DNA of 64,000 nucleotides from the NCBI RefSeq assembly GCF_003369915.1, contig NC_046673.1, forward strand, positions 15,236,001 to 15,300,000, in the 5' to 3' direction. The notes beneath the pieces were generated by a model. The model had not been told where the DNA came from. It made no database searches and saw nothing but the letters and a program-made list of their open reading frames with translations. Of this stretch, positions 1 through 11,682 are shown piece after piece (the stretch's first letter is position 1; every line of letters begins with the position of its first letter). The DNA comes from Drosophila miranda (taxonomy: Eukaryota > Arthropoda > Insecta > Diptera > Drosophilidae). A program made the position numbers and the translations under genes.

Positions 1-2335
1 TAAACAAGAAAGAATCAACGGCTGTGCGGACCGAACCACATGACACTCTATCTATCGGATATCTAATGTTCAGATTTGATTGCCAAAAAAACGAAGGATT
101 TTTTTGTTAGATTTCCTACGATCTATTGGTCTGTGGCTATAGAGAACTATGGAACTAAAAAGGTAAGTCATTTTGGAACGATGGAATACTGACTGAATTC
201 TGCCGAAATTTTTGGTTATTTTTGATCGGGCTTAACGCGATTGTAGATTTGTATTGCTTTTGGTTTAATGCTCTTTAAAAATAAGAAAGTTTTACTACGA
301 AAGACTTACTCTTCAAATGACTAGAAACCTCTGATACTTTTATATGAAACTTGAAGTTTCATTAACTTCTTATACATATTCGATCTGGATTTCATGATAC
401 CCTTGACTAAGAAGTGTATCAAAAAATAAAATAAAAACTCTGGAGAGAACGACATAAAAGTTGCCAAGTCATTGGCTTAAAATTAATTTGTTTTTCTATG
501 TTTGCGATGTCTCATCATGCTGAATTAAATGATAATTTATTCGATTTCTATATAGTCGCACTCGCACGTACCTACGTAAGCGTGCAGCTCCGCTCAGTGT
601 CCGTGTATCCGTGTATCCGTGGGCTCCCTCCCTCCGTGCATGTGCGTGTGCGACTGTGTCGACTGTACACTAATTTTGCAATAATTGCCCCCAGAATCTT
701 GAATCTTGTTCGATTCGTATGTCGTGTGTCGCTTTTTTCATATTTGCTATGAAAATATTGTAATTGCCTGCACTTCCTCCTTCTCCACTGATCCCCCTCT
801 ATCACTGCTCCCCTCATCCACTGACCGAGACCGAGACCGGCCGACCTCCTGCTCCCACTCCACTCCGCACCTCTGTCAACAACAGAGACGGAAAGAGTGT
901 GCGACTAGGCAAATGCGAAACCGCAACCACCTGTTGTCAGAGCGTCAGACAGAGAGGGCGCGAGTGACAGAGAGAGCTCTGGCTGCTGGCTGCTGGCTGT
1001 GGAGTGGGGAGTGGGTAGTGGGTAGTGCGGAGAGAGGGCAGGTCTGGGCGGCTGTGTTTGCTTGACATTGATACTCGTACGGGCACCAGAGAATGTGTCC
1101 CTGTGTGGGTTAGTGGCTGTGGGCGAGTGGTAAGAACGAACGGTAAACCAGCCAAAGTTCTCAATCGTCTGTCAAGGAGTTCTTGGCGGGAGAGCGAGCG
1201 AGACAGGGCCAAAGATAGAGATGGAGAGAGAGTGAGCGAGCGAGCGACAGTGGCCATGGTGCACAGTGGTGCAAGTTCGCTAGTTGCATGATGCCTGCGG
1301 CAAGATGCATGACTCATTAGCCCGATAATTAGCTTGATTAATTTGCTTGTAATTCGCGAACTGATTTGATGGATGGCCAGTGGCCAGTGGAGAGTGCCAG
1401 GATCTAGGCATTTGATTGATGGCATTTCATTAACTGATTTATGACGGCCCGACCAGAGATACAACCAAGCGTTCTAATGACAGTGGGATATCCAGTTCTC
1501 TGTGATGCAATAAACTCTGAGGAAATTTCGTAACAAATTACCAAGAAAAGTTTTTGTTTTGGGAAAATCTGCAATAATATTTTATGGCGGCTGCACGGTT
1601 AAGGGTATTGTTACCTGAAAAATCGTAAATTGTGGTTTACCCCAACACAGCAGCACGGAAATGCCGCAGGACCAAGTCATGACTTGGTCTTGGTCTCTGA
1701 ATCGGTAGGAAAAGAGAGAGCTGTCGAGCTGCTGTCCAGCACATCAATCAAATGGAGGAGCTATGTATGCCGGCGTCTGTCTGTAGGGTCTTGTCGTCTA
1801 GCGGCCAATTAGTGACCTGCTGGCTGTCCGAGCCGACCTTTGAACCCCATGCGCTGTGCGGGCCACACTAGAGGCAACAGTTGGCCAAGAATATCTGTGG
1901 TCCCATCCAGCGGCTAAATCAAAGTCAGCTCTCTCATTCAGCTTCTCCGCATTATTGCCAGAGTCATGATGATAATGTTAACAGCAGAAGCCCACTGTTA
2001 ACGCGCTAAGCGCCTGCGAGAGCCAGAGAGGGATAGAGAGCACAGCTTCCGCTCGGTCAATGCTAATTGGCATGTCTAAATGGTCTTCGGTCGCTGCTGC
2101 TGCTGCTGCGCTGCTTTTGCTGCTGCAGTCTGCTGCTGCAGTCTGCTGCATTTTTCGTCCCGACTCCTGCTGGCTGCGCTGCTGCCTACGCGTCCCACGC
2201 ACTGCCAGCAACAGGCAACAGCAGGCGCTATCACTCTCGCCCTCGCTCGCACTTGAGCACTCACTCTCGCTATCAGTAGCCCGCTCCCGCTCGCACTGCT
2301 GCTTTTACTTAGACTCGCGTTGCTAACGAAAAATG
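1..2335. other. intergenic or upstream region, no gene seen
   Basis: No open frame here has coding character or recognisable similarity; the longest ones sit in low-complexity CT/GA-rich sequence. The first 500 bases are AT-rich. From about 770 the sequence becomes rich in GAGA-type purine/pyrimidine tracts (for example around 1190-1240) and then in CTG repeats (2093-2150), which is typical of DNA upstream of a Drosophila promoter. It may hold regulatory sequence for the transporter gene that starts near 2.39 kb. Confidence 0.5.
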
Positions 2336-2336
2336 C

Positions 2337-2400
2337 TATAAAGGCGACCGCAGCAGGCGGCCAAGTAAGTCGACTGCTGGACGCATAACAGTGAACAACC
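2337..2400 (+). promoter_or_regulatory. TATA promoter of the first SLC16-type transporter gene
   Basis: A TATA box (TATAAAGG) lies at 2337-2344. Candidate start sites follow at the expected distance or slightly further: near 2367, or the initiator-like AACAGTGAAC at about 2387-2396. A GC-rich then CA-rich leader follows and ends in a strong splice donor at 2884. Orientation and the matching acceptor at 9531 tie it to the transporter at 9534-11682. The exact start site is inferred. Confidence 0.55.
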
Positions 2401-2883
2401 CACACACGCGAAAACGCACACACACGCACGCACGGAGACTTAGCCGAGCACGCAGACCGAGCGCACGATTCCCGAACCGAACCAGTGCTGCCGCTGCTGG
2501 TGCTGGTGGCAGTGAAAGAGTTTTCTGTTTTTGTATTACAGTTTGAACAGCTGAGCCGCGACGTTGTGTATAACACATACGCGGTGTGTTCTCTTCTCCC
2601 AACCCGAACGGGCCACTCAACTGCCGCAATCAAAGCGTCAAACCAGTGTAAAAGTGTTTTTTAACCGCTCTCTTACTGTGGGACTGGCAATAAGCCAAGC
2701 AGCCGCTCGCTCAAGTGTGCTCTTTTTTGTTCCCGTGCACTTCTCTAACAGTTCTCCGAACTCAAACAAACAACAAACAAACGTGTGAAAATTAGCAGCT
2801 CCCTCAATCAAGCATCTGCTAAACCGTGAACCGTGTGATAATCGACAGTTACAAACGACTTGAACAACAAATAACCGATTACC
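2388..2883 (+). other. probable non-coding first exon (5' UTR) of the first transporter gene
   Basis: This stretch runs from the TATA-directed start to a consensus donor (ACC|GTAAGTTTTC) at 2883/2884. It contains no long coding frame, is rich in CAAA and GTG motifs typical of Drosophila leaders, and would splice to the acceptor (CTCTTTCAG) ending at 9531, three bases before the start codon at 9534. The join is inferred; a cDNA would settle it. Confidence 0.5.
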
Positions 2884-5800
2884 GTAAGTTTTCAAAAAGC
2901 AAAGCAACAAATGTCAAAAATCAGAATGAAGAAAGTGTCAAACAGACAGGCAGACGGACGGGTACGGGTGCGGGAGGGGGTACGGGTGCGGGTACTACTG
3001 CTGTCTGTCGTCACATCCACCCAAAATCGACAAGCCCAGCAACCTTAAACCTTCACCGTGTGTCGTGGAGCCCCCACATTTACCAGCATTACGATCTGGT
3101 TCCGGAAAGCAAATTGAGTTTTCCTCCATCCTTGCAGCCGCTGTGTAAAAGAAGCCCCCGCACTGGGCTGAAAATATTCACCAAATCGAATTATATTTCC
3201 CTTTTCGACTTGTTTTTTTTTACGTGATGTTATTTTTTTTTGCTGTCCTCGAGGGCGCCTCGAGGGCTCTATAGGGAGTCCGGGGTCTGAAACTGACGGT
3301 AAATGCATTAAAATCGGGCGCCCAATTGTGGGTGGACTCCGCGATTTCCAGCGGGAGTGCGTCATCCATGCAGACACACAATACATATACATAGATGTTT
3401 TTAAGCGTGATCGAAAAAGCGTCAACGAGATGTCGTTGCAAGACACGAGGGAACCCAATTAAAAAGTGATTTGTTTTTTTTTGTTATGAATTTGTGGCCA
3501 TTCAACAAAATGTCCATAACTTTTTAATTGATATTTGTGCAGGTTTGTAGCTTTTATGGTAAAAAATTGGGGTTTTGGGTGGAAACATTCATCGAAATTC
3601 GAGAAAATATTAGGGTATCTCTCATGCATGCGAAAGGCCTTTAAAGGCCTAAGATATATACAAAATATTTACAATCCAAGCATCTATGAAACAAAGGCAA
3701 CATTTACACGAAACCTGCCTGGAAAATGCTTCTCTTCTAAAACGATCGCCAGAATTACTGAAATCTTTCCTAGTTCTTCAAGACTGCCTCACCGGGGGAA
3801 GAGGAGTTCTATCGGAACTCTGAATCAACATCTGTGGAAGGCGAATATTTAGAGCCTATATAGTTTGCGGCAGCAAGAGTCAGAGGCAACACGCCTAGAT
3901 GTCAGCTGGCCAAGGTTCTGGGCTGTCAGCTTGTGCCGCTGGAAGAAGATGCTGCCCCCGAGGGGCATAAAGTAGAGCTGTCAGCACAGACAACGGACTC
4001 GCAAAGCAGTTCAGAGCAGCTCAGACTCACAGAGCACCCGGCACAGAGCCCCCCAGATGGGGAAATGTTTGTGCGGATTTTCGTATTTTCGTTATTTCGT
4101 ATTTGACTCCCCGCCAGAGATAACCTGTTGCGAACAATGAAAATCGGGGAATCGGGTAATCGGGGGATCGGGGGCCACGCTCCGTCTGGTATTTAATGTG
4201 TGTTTTATTTTTTTTTTTTTGATGTACTAAAGTCGGTAAATGTTACGTGCAATGTGCAAATGGGAAATGGAAAATTGTAGACAGATTTGAGAATTTGTTT
4301 CTTGTGTGTGTGTGGTTTTTATTTTGTTTTGTTGTGAATTGAATCAACAGTTTTAAGCTGCTTACGTGCTGATGATTATCGTATAATGGAAGCGCCCTGT
4401 TCGCTGGGATTATGCAATCGATAAAGACCCACGGTCCAAAGGCCCCTCCTCCCGATGGAATCACAAATGCAGGCGATAAGCTCTTGGCCCAGACAGAACA
4501 GACCAGAGCTCTCTCTCTCTCACTCTCTTTCTATGTTATTCTGTGGGGCAGATGGATAGTTTGACCAATTGATTGAAGAACTCCCACTATTCCCAGAGAC
4601 AGAGCGAGAGAGATCATGTGTCAGAAGCGCACACCCAAGTGGAATTAGCATTTTTTTTTTTTTTTTTTTTCTTTTTTTGGAGCTAGAGCAATTGCCATTA
4701 GAATTGGGAATAAGAAGAGGCAGAGAGTCAGAGGTACGTTCGAGTGCATTTCTGGGTACAGGGGACTGCCGGCAGTATAGTGTTTCACTTCACAGAAGGC
4801 ACTTAGGCCCTCCGACCGCCGCACTGCCCACTTAAGTCGAATTGAAGTGCAACGTCGGGAGTACGTGATTTTATTCGAAACCGAAAAAAGAAATAACCAA
4901 ATGAACTAGAATAGAACCGAATTGTATGCAAGGCGGCATGGACATGGGGATTTTCTCTGGGATTGACATTGGGAATGATCTTCATTCACATACCACATAC
5001 CACATACGACAGGCATATCCCATATTCCATTCCCAGAGAGACAGACAGACAGAGACACATGTGAGAATGTGTCGGGTGTTGGGATTATTTTGTGGCCAGA
5101 GCAGGGCAATAACAATAATTGAAATGAACTGAAATGAAATGCTACTAAAAATAGCCCATACAGAGCCCATGCCAGAACACGTTGTCCATAATCTCTGGAT
5201 GGAGTTGGAGTTGTGAGCCCCACATCAGAGGGCCGCACAGCCTACACAGTGAATGATAACTCTGTCCAAGTCCATGGGCCCACTCTTTTGGGTGTATAAA
5301 TAGCCCCATTCGTAGTCGTCTCTCTCTTAACAACAAACCAGGCATGACGCCACGACTACTGCCTATAGACGGAATGAATCCGAAAACCAAAAACCAAACA
5401 CCAGAACCATCCCATGCCCTGCCATGCAAATAGGGTTCCCTTTTTTGGTTTTACGATGGCTTTTTTTTTGGGAATGTTTAGAGGGCGCCATCTCTGGAAT
5501 ATAGAAATGAATCACACATCGTACAACAGGGTTTCCCTTAGAAGTTTTTCTCTGAAAAATGATTGCAATTCTAACCGGCATACATTTTGAGATACTATAA
5601 CCCAAAGGAACTAAATCTAGGTATTGATGTCGGAAATTACAACCAAAAAATAGTACTTTTATCTCTGAAAATCCCCAGAGGCTAAGATCTGAGGATAGCT
5701 GTGGGGTTTTAGAACCAACTAATGATTGCTTTTGTCTATGGAAAGATTTGGTTTTATTACAATATTTGAGAGTTTTGCAATTTCCATGATCGTAAATATT

Positions 5801-6319
5801 AAACGTATTCCCTCTCAATAGATCGTAGACAAATGCTCTGCTCTGCTCTGCTCTGCTCTCTCTCTCTGTCTCTTTGTGTGAAAGATCTCCCGCTCTTTGA
5901 ACTCTTGCTCAATGCACACAGAAACTTTCAGCTGATCATACAGTACAGTATACCATTGAGAGAGAGAGAGAAAGAGGAGTGGAGGCAGCGGGCTGGTGGG
6001 GAGGGTATTGCTGGGGCCACGCGGCGCCACCCCGCGTTCTACCAATTAGCCGCCGGCGCGAATCAATTACCGCTCTCCGCTATATCTGTGGGCCTTAATC
6101 AATTCTCATTGACACAATTTAATTGAAGTCCATGTTTCTGCTTGTGAAATGAAACGATCAGCGCGACAACAATTCGTTGGACCTGACGCCTCCTCTCCTC
6201 ATAGACGTAGACGGAGACGGAGACGGACTCGTACAACGTATACGGAGTGTGTATTTCAACTACGATTAATCTCAATTAGAGGCCAATTGAGTGAGAGAGC
6301 GAGATGAAAACCCCTACCC

Positions 6320-6350
6320 ATCGTATCGTATCGTATCGTATCGTATCGTA
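6320..6350. repeat. ATCGT pentanucleotide microsatellite
   Basis: About six uninterrupted ATCGT units, inside the first intron of the transporter gene. A length polymorphism is likely; no function is implied. Confidence 0.9.
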
Positions 6351-8498
6351 TGGTTTGGGGGCATGGGGAATGTTCCGTTGCTTGTCCAACCATTAGGCTG
6401 CACCTGTTGTACATCACATCGGACATCGGACACATGTGCATTGTGAACTTCAAAAGGTACAAGTGTTTTGTTCATTCTACTATTTGTCTTTTGGCTCCAG
6501 AGATACGACAACGAACAGCCGACAGAGCGGTAGAGAGTCGATCGTAATCAATAGTGCCGCCTGTGTGCCCGTCCCGCCCGTCACATTTATCTATCCGCTC
6601 AAATTAATGAGTCATCTGCCGCCCCTAATGGCCAAACACTCGACTCGTCCGATAGATAAGGGTCAACGCATCGTACTTCTTTCCTGATTTCTTTCCTGTG
6701 GGCCGATTGAGTCTTATCTCGGGAGAGAGAGATAGAGAGAGAAAGCAATGCAAAAATTGCAGAGTATTTGCCGAGAATTTTGCCTTTTGTGGCATGGGGC
6801 AATGGCAGTGGCAATTGTTACCTTTGCTATCGTACAAAAGATAAACTCATTCCCGTGTCGGCAGCAGCAGACTCTCTTTGTTCTGGGCCGTAATCCTCCT
6901 TGGGACATGCCTGCTGTGGCGGGAAATCCCTATTTAGTACACCCCCCCCTGCTACTAGTACATTCTACTATTTATGAGACTAATCTGGGAGCGGAATACG
7001 CTTAACTTATCTGAGAATACCCTCTTCAAAATATTGTGAAATTCCACAAAAACATATTCGATTCGCAATTCCGAAATCCCATTGATTGGGGGCTTTATTA
7101 TCGCACTTGCTCTGAGCTCTGCTTCCTCTCCTCTGCCCCGACATCGTGAGTGTTTGCTTTTCTAAAACACACAAAATTTGTTGCCCACGCGGCATGACTG
7201 TGCAAAAACACACACACACGCAATACACACAATACACAATACAAGATACAACAAACAAATACAACTAAAATCATAAGAAAGCAATGACGACAAATTGCGG
7301 AAACCGTCGCGATAGCCGGAGCTCTCCGTTGGCATCGAAACCGGAATGTCGTGTTCGATGGATGGATGGCTGGAGAGCTGGGCAGCTGGATCGACGGATA
7401 GATCGCACCCATGACTCTCGGGTCTCGACTCTCGCCTCTCGCGTTGAAACGATCTCAGAGTGCGACTGCGTCTTTAAGCGAAAGTTTTTCTTGGGAATAC
7501 CCTGCCATAGAGTATGGAATGAATTCATGAATGGAATGGAGCATTCAGTCCTCAAAGAAAATACAAACAAATTTATAACGAAGAGAGAGCGAGAGCAGCG
7601 TCGCTGCGAGAGAGTAGACGACAGCTGACATTCGGCTCTGTGGCCGAGCGGAATACCTTTCGTAGCCATAGAGTGTCAGCTCTTTCGGTTATAAGAACAC
7701 ACAATTCTTAAGAGAATTCTGTTCGATATATTCTATGGATCCCAATCAGTATTCAGTTGCTGCTAGGATGAACCGAGAGGCGCTACCTGCATGAAGCGTG
7801 ACATGTTTGGCCGGGTACATATAGAAAGGATACAGAAAAGGATTCAAGAGAGATCCACCTATCAAAAGTGAAGGGGTAAAGATGGATCTACCTATCAAGA
7901 GTCACTGCATGAGAACATACGATAATGAAACCTGAAAATATTTATCATCCACTGAAATTTCCAGTGTGTTTGAAGCTTCGGCTTCGTTTCATTTATTTTG
8001 TTTGAACGCTTTTCTCTCTGTTGATCGATCGCTTAATTTTGGAGGGGGACGACGACTGCTAAGTGCCATCGTTGTGCTACCCCTTCTGATCCCGATTCCG
8101 ATCCCGTACCCGCAGCCGCAGTCTCTGTTCGAGTTCCAGACCGACTACGACAACGGACGGGGCGTCAATTTATGGCACGCTCCGATGAAGTTCAATGGCA
8201 ACACACGGACACAGAGAGCCCAGACACACAGACACATGGAGGAGCAGTGTCTGAATGAAGACATCCCCCGGATGCAAGCTGGATCTGGTGCAGTGCACCA
8301 GTGCAGCAGTGCACCGGCTTTGTCCTCGCATTATCGATGCATAAATAAACGCGGCATGCCACAGAGGGGGCAAGGGGGGAGGGGCGGGTTACAAGTTGTC
8401 TTTTGATTATCGCAAGAACCGAACGATGACAACCATCTCTCGATCGTTCTTGATGGAGTCTCGCTTTGCCGCATTTCAGTGCATCGATCCAATCCGGT

Positions 8499-8525
8499 CT
8501 GTGCTGTGCTGTGCTGTGCTGTGCT
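8499..8525. repeat. TGTGC pentanucleotide microsatellite
   Basis: About five tandem TGTGC units, followed shortly by an (AC)n run at about 8550-8568. Both lie in the long first intron. Confidence 0.9.
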
Positions 8526-9197
8526 GCAGCTCGTGCAACTCTTTGGGGCACACACACACACACACACAGCCCACACCCCACCCGCTAAGTGATTTCCATT
8601 TTGCATCGATTCAAATTGGAAAGAGAGTTCCCCTCGTGGCTTGCATACCAAATAAATAGCGGCAATCGCTCGACGATGTCGCACCCATTAATAGGAAATA
8701 TTGTATCTATGATGAGAGTCACTCGATAGACCCTATAATAATGATGATTGTCGGTCTGGTCTCTCCATTATGATGGAGCCTCTCTGCGTCAATCCCAATT
8801 AGCAATTAGAGAATTATCTTTGCTCCTTCCACACCTTGCCAACAGCAACAGCAACAGCGACATCGACAGCTCCACCTCCTGCTCCATTAAAGGTGTGCCC
8901 TCATCGACGGGGCTATAGATACGCCGATACCAGCGAAAATACATACATACGAGTATGTGATAATGCCAATAATGGTGTGGGCTAATGATAGTTTTTTGGA
9001 AAAACACTGACAGCGACTTGGACTGTAGGATAAGGAATGGTAACGGCAATGGTATTGAAGAGAAATTTGTTAGACAAATCTCAGATTGCTAGACGTTTAA
9101 GGGGTCGTCTTGAAGGTGTGGCAGTTCTGGGAGAACGAGATAGAGAAAGATATCTTTGAAGTATAGAATAATCGTGAAGGAAATAGAAGACTACAAT

Positions 9198-9490
9198 CAA
9201 GGGGCGCTGCTGCATGACGTGCTAAACGTTAAACCGAAAGGTGTTCTCATAAATAAACCATCATCGGCCCAGGCCGAGGAGCGCTGCTGCATGACGCGCG
9301 ACATCAAAGGATAAAGATGCAACGAATGTACTGTATATTGTAGTAGATCTTTTATGGTGATCAAGTGATGATGCTTGAGCAATAGAAAGACAGCCACAAA
9401 TCGCCGAGGGGCACTGCTGCAAGAGCGCCACAGGAAAGGATAGGAAGGAATTTTAACCGTGTAGAGTAGATCTTTTGTGATGAACGTTAA
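9198..9490. repeat. degenerate local repeat just upstream of the coding exon
   Basis: Three related segments share a core of the form GGGGCGCTGCTGCATGACG, beginning near 9201, 9280 and 9408. The last two are followed by GGATAA/GGATAG and then by GTAGATCTTTT (about 9341 and 9466). The period is irregular (about 80 and 130 bp) and the copies are diverged. They end about 40 bp before the acceptor of the first coding exon. Role unknown. Confidence 0.6.
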
Positions 9491-9533
9491 GATCTCTCAA
9501 AACTAAATGATTTTTCTTGATCTCTTTCAGGCC

Positions 9534-11682
9534 ATGGACAAATCAAATTTAACAGACAAGAATCACACGAATGTGTATAATGTTACGACGAAACCAAAGA
9601 AGCCCAAGCGGCGGGACAAGAGCGATTTGGGCCCGGATTTTGTGGCACCCGATGGCGGCTGGGGCTGGGTGGTGTGCCTGGCTGCCGGATTGAATAACGT
9701 ATGTGGAATTGAAGTTGATATACATTCGATGGACATTTGAAGGACATCAATTTCTTTTTCAATTACAGTTCTTCTTGTTCCCGGCCCTGCAGCAGTACGG
9801 CTTGATCTACAGAGTGCGGATGCATGGCCTGGGATTCGATGCCAAACAGACGACAACAATTGTGAATGTGGTGATGGCCGTGTCCTCACTAGTCGGTAAG
9901 TGGTAGCCATCTGAGATCGAGGATCATGAATATATTTGTGTGCCTTTGGCAGGTATCGTTAATGGAGCCATGTTCAGGCGCTTCACGTTCCGTCAGGTGG
10001 CCCTCACGGGCACCATCCTGGGCTTTTCGGGCATCTTTCTGACGGCCTTCTGCACCACCTTCTGGCAGTACATCGTCTGCCTGTCGGCGATATATGGCAT
10101 TGGCCTGGGTCTGGCCATGGCTGCCACCTCGCTGGCCGTCAACACCTACTTCAAGCAGCGGCGTCGTCGTGCCACCGGCTTCTCCTGGACCATCACGGGA
10201 CTGGGGCCCATCTTCTTCCCGTATGTGTCCACCTGGCTGTTGGGCTTCTACGGGGCACAGGGCACCATCTTGATCTACTCTGGCATCGCCATGAATGCCG
10301 TACTGTGCGCCTTGACCCTGCAGCCGGTGCTGCGGCATGTGAAAAAGCCAAAGACCGCGTCCACCGAAGGACTGGACTCGGCCAAGGATCATCCCGAGAC
10401 GGCGGAGGCCAATGGGAATCTGCTGACGCCCGGCAGCGATCCCTGGATCGACTACGAGTGCAAGTACTGTCAGTACCAGAAGCGTGCCAAGCGTGGCATC
10501 TTCTCCTCGCAGTATCTCTTCAATGTGGACGATCCGGAGCGTCCGGGCTACGAGATCACGGAACCGGGAACCCCCATGCTAGCCCGCGCCAATGACGGGT
10601 GGTTCGGCTCGAAGCTGTCGCTCACCGCGGATCAGGGGACGGGTGGCGCACGCTATCGCACGCGGAGGGAGTTGATGCGACAGGTGTCGTCGCGCAGCCG
10701 CGAGAATCTCGATCGCCTGGAGACGAGCCGGACGGACGAGACGCAAGAGCAGGGCCTCTATAAGCCGAACTACTTCAATCGGGAGCGCGAGGACCAGGAG
10801 CGGTATACCAGCAAGACGAGCGTCTACTCGAAGAACGGCCAGGAGGAGCTGCTGCGATGCACCTGCGCCGAGGACAAGGCCCTGCTGCAGAAGACCGCCG
10901 AAGCCATGCGACTGGAGCAGATGGACGACCAGGCCCTGCAGGCCGAGGAGGATGAGGCCATGAGCCGCATGACCTTCTTCCAAAAGGTCAGCAAGTTCTT
11001 CGATCTGGACCTGCTGCGCGACTTCACCTTCGTGAATCTGGCCGTGGGCATGAGCATCATGATGTTCGGCGAGATGAACTTCTCGGTGCTGACGCCCTTC
11101 ATTCTGAACAGCTTCGGGTATTCGGACACACAGATCTCCCTGGTGATGTCCCTGCTGGCCTGCATGGACATCTCCGTGCGATTCCTGGCCCCACTGGCCC
11201 TCGAGAAGGTGAAGCTCGACAACCGGGTGCTGTTCGCCTTTGGGATCCTCTGCATTGCCGTCGGCCGTGTGGTTGTGGCATTCACCAACTCCTACGAGGT
11301 GATGATCGGTGTGTTCTTGCTGATCGGTTTCGGCAAGGGTTTCCGCACCATTTTCTCGCCCCTGATTATTCCCAGCTACGTGCCGCTCAATCGCTTGCCC
11401 GCCGCCTCGGGTCTCCAGCTGATCTTCAATACAATGTTCTCCTTTGCCATGGGCCCTCTTTTGGGTAAGTCTCCAGGATCATACATAATGCTCTCTCTCT
11501 CTCTGCAGAACTTCTCTGATTTGGGTGTCGTTTTTTTTGCAGGCATTATCACGGAGGCCTTTGGCTATGCCGCCACCATTCATTCCATCAATTTCCTCAC
11601 CGCTATGGCCCTGCTCCTTTGGCTCACGGAATCGATTGTCCGTCGCATCCTGAAGCGACCGTCGAAGGGGCTGGGTCAGTGA
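9534..11682 (+). CDS. SLC16-type monocarboxylate transporter, paralogue 1
   Basis: Four coding exons join in frame: 9534-9698, 9769-9895, 9953-11464 and 11543-11682, giving 647 aa. The start follows the acceptor at 9531, and a basic cytosolic tail of about 35 residues precedes the first membrane segment. The SLC16 signature D-G-G-W-G-W is at residues 40-45, and the second family motif (YFKQRRRRATGFSW) follows transmembrane segment 4. The layout is 12 membrane segments in 6+6 with a long central cytosolic loop of about 200 residues, the usual SLC16 plan. SLC16 proteins are plasma-membrane carriers, often proton-coupled, of lactate, pyruvate or related small solutes; the substrate here cannot be read from sequence. 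The loop contains a segment (GYEI.EPGTPML.RANDGWFGS) shared with the downstream paralogue. It resembles the Drosophila melanogaster X-linked CG8028/CG8034/CG8051 cluster from memory, which is not verified. The last intron (78 bp) is a multiple of three without stops. Confidence 0.92.

Larger units (their letters stand above)
2884..9531 (+). other. long first intron (6.6 kb) of the first transporter gene
   Basis: I see no coding exon here. The sequence holds many simple repeats, including pentanucleotide runs at 6320-6350 and 8499-8525, GA tracts, a poly-T run at about 4651-4670 and a degenerate repeat family at 9200-9480. A large first intron with scattered simple repeats commonly carries enhancers in Drosophila, but no particular element can be named with confidence. 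Confidence 0.45.

Noticed and set aside
7636-7648. tRNA-like GTGGCCGAGCGG
   Set aside because: No cloverleaf, anticodon arm or T-arm follows at the expected spacing.
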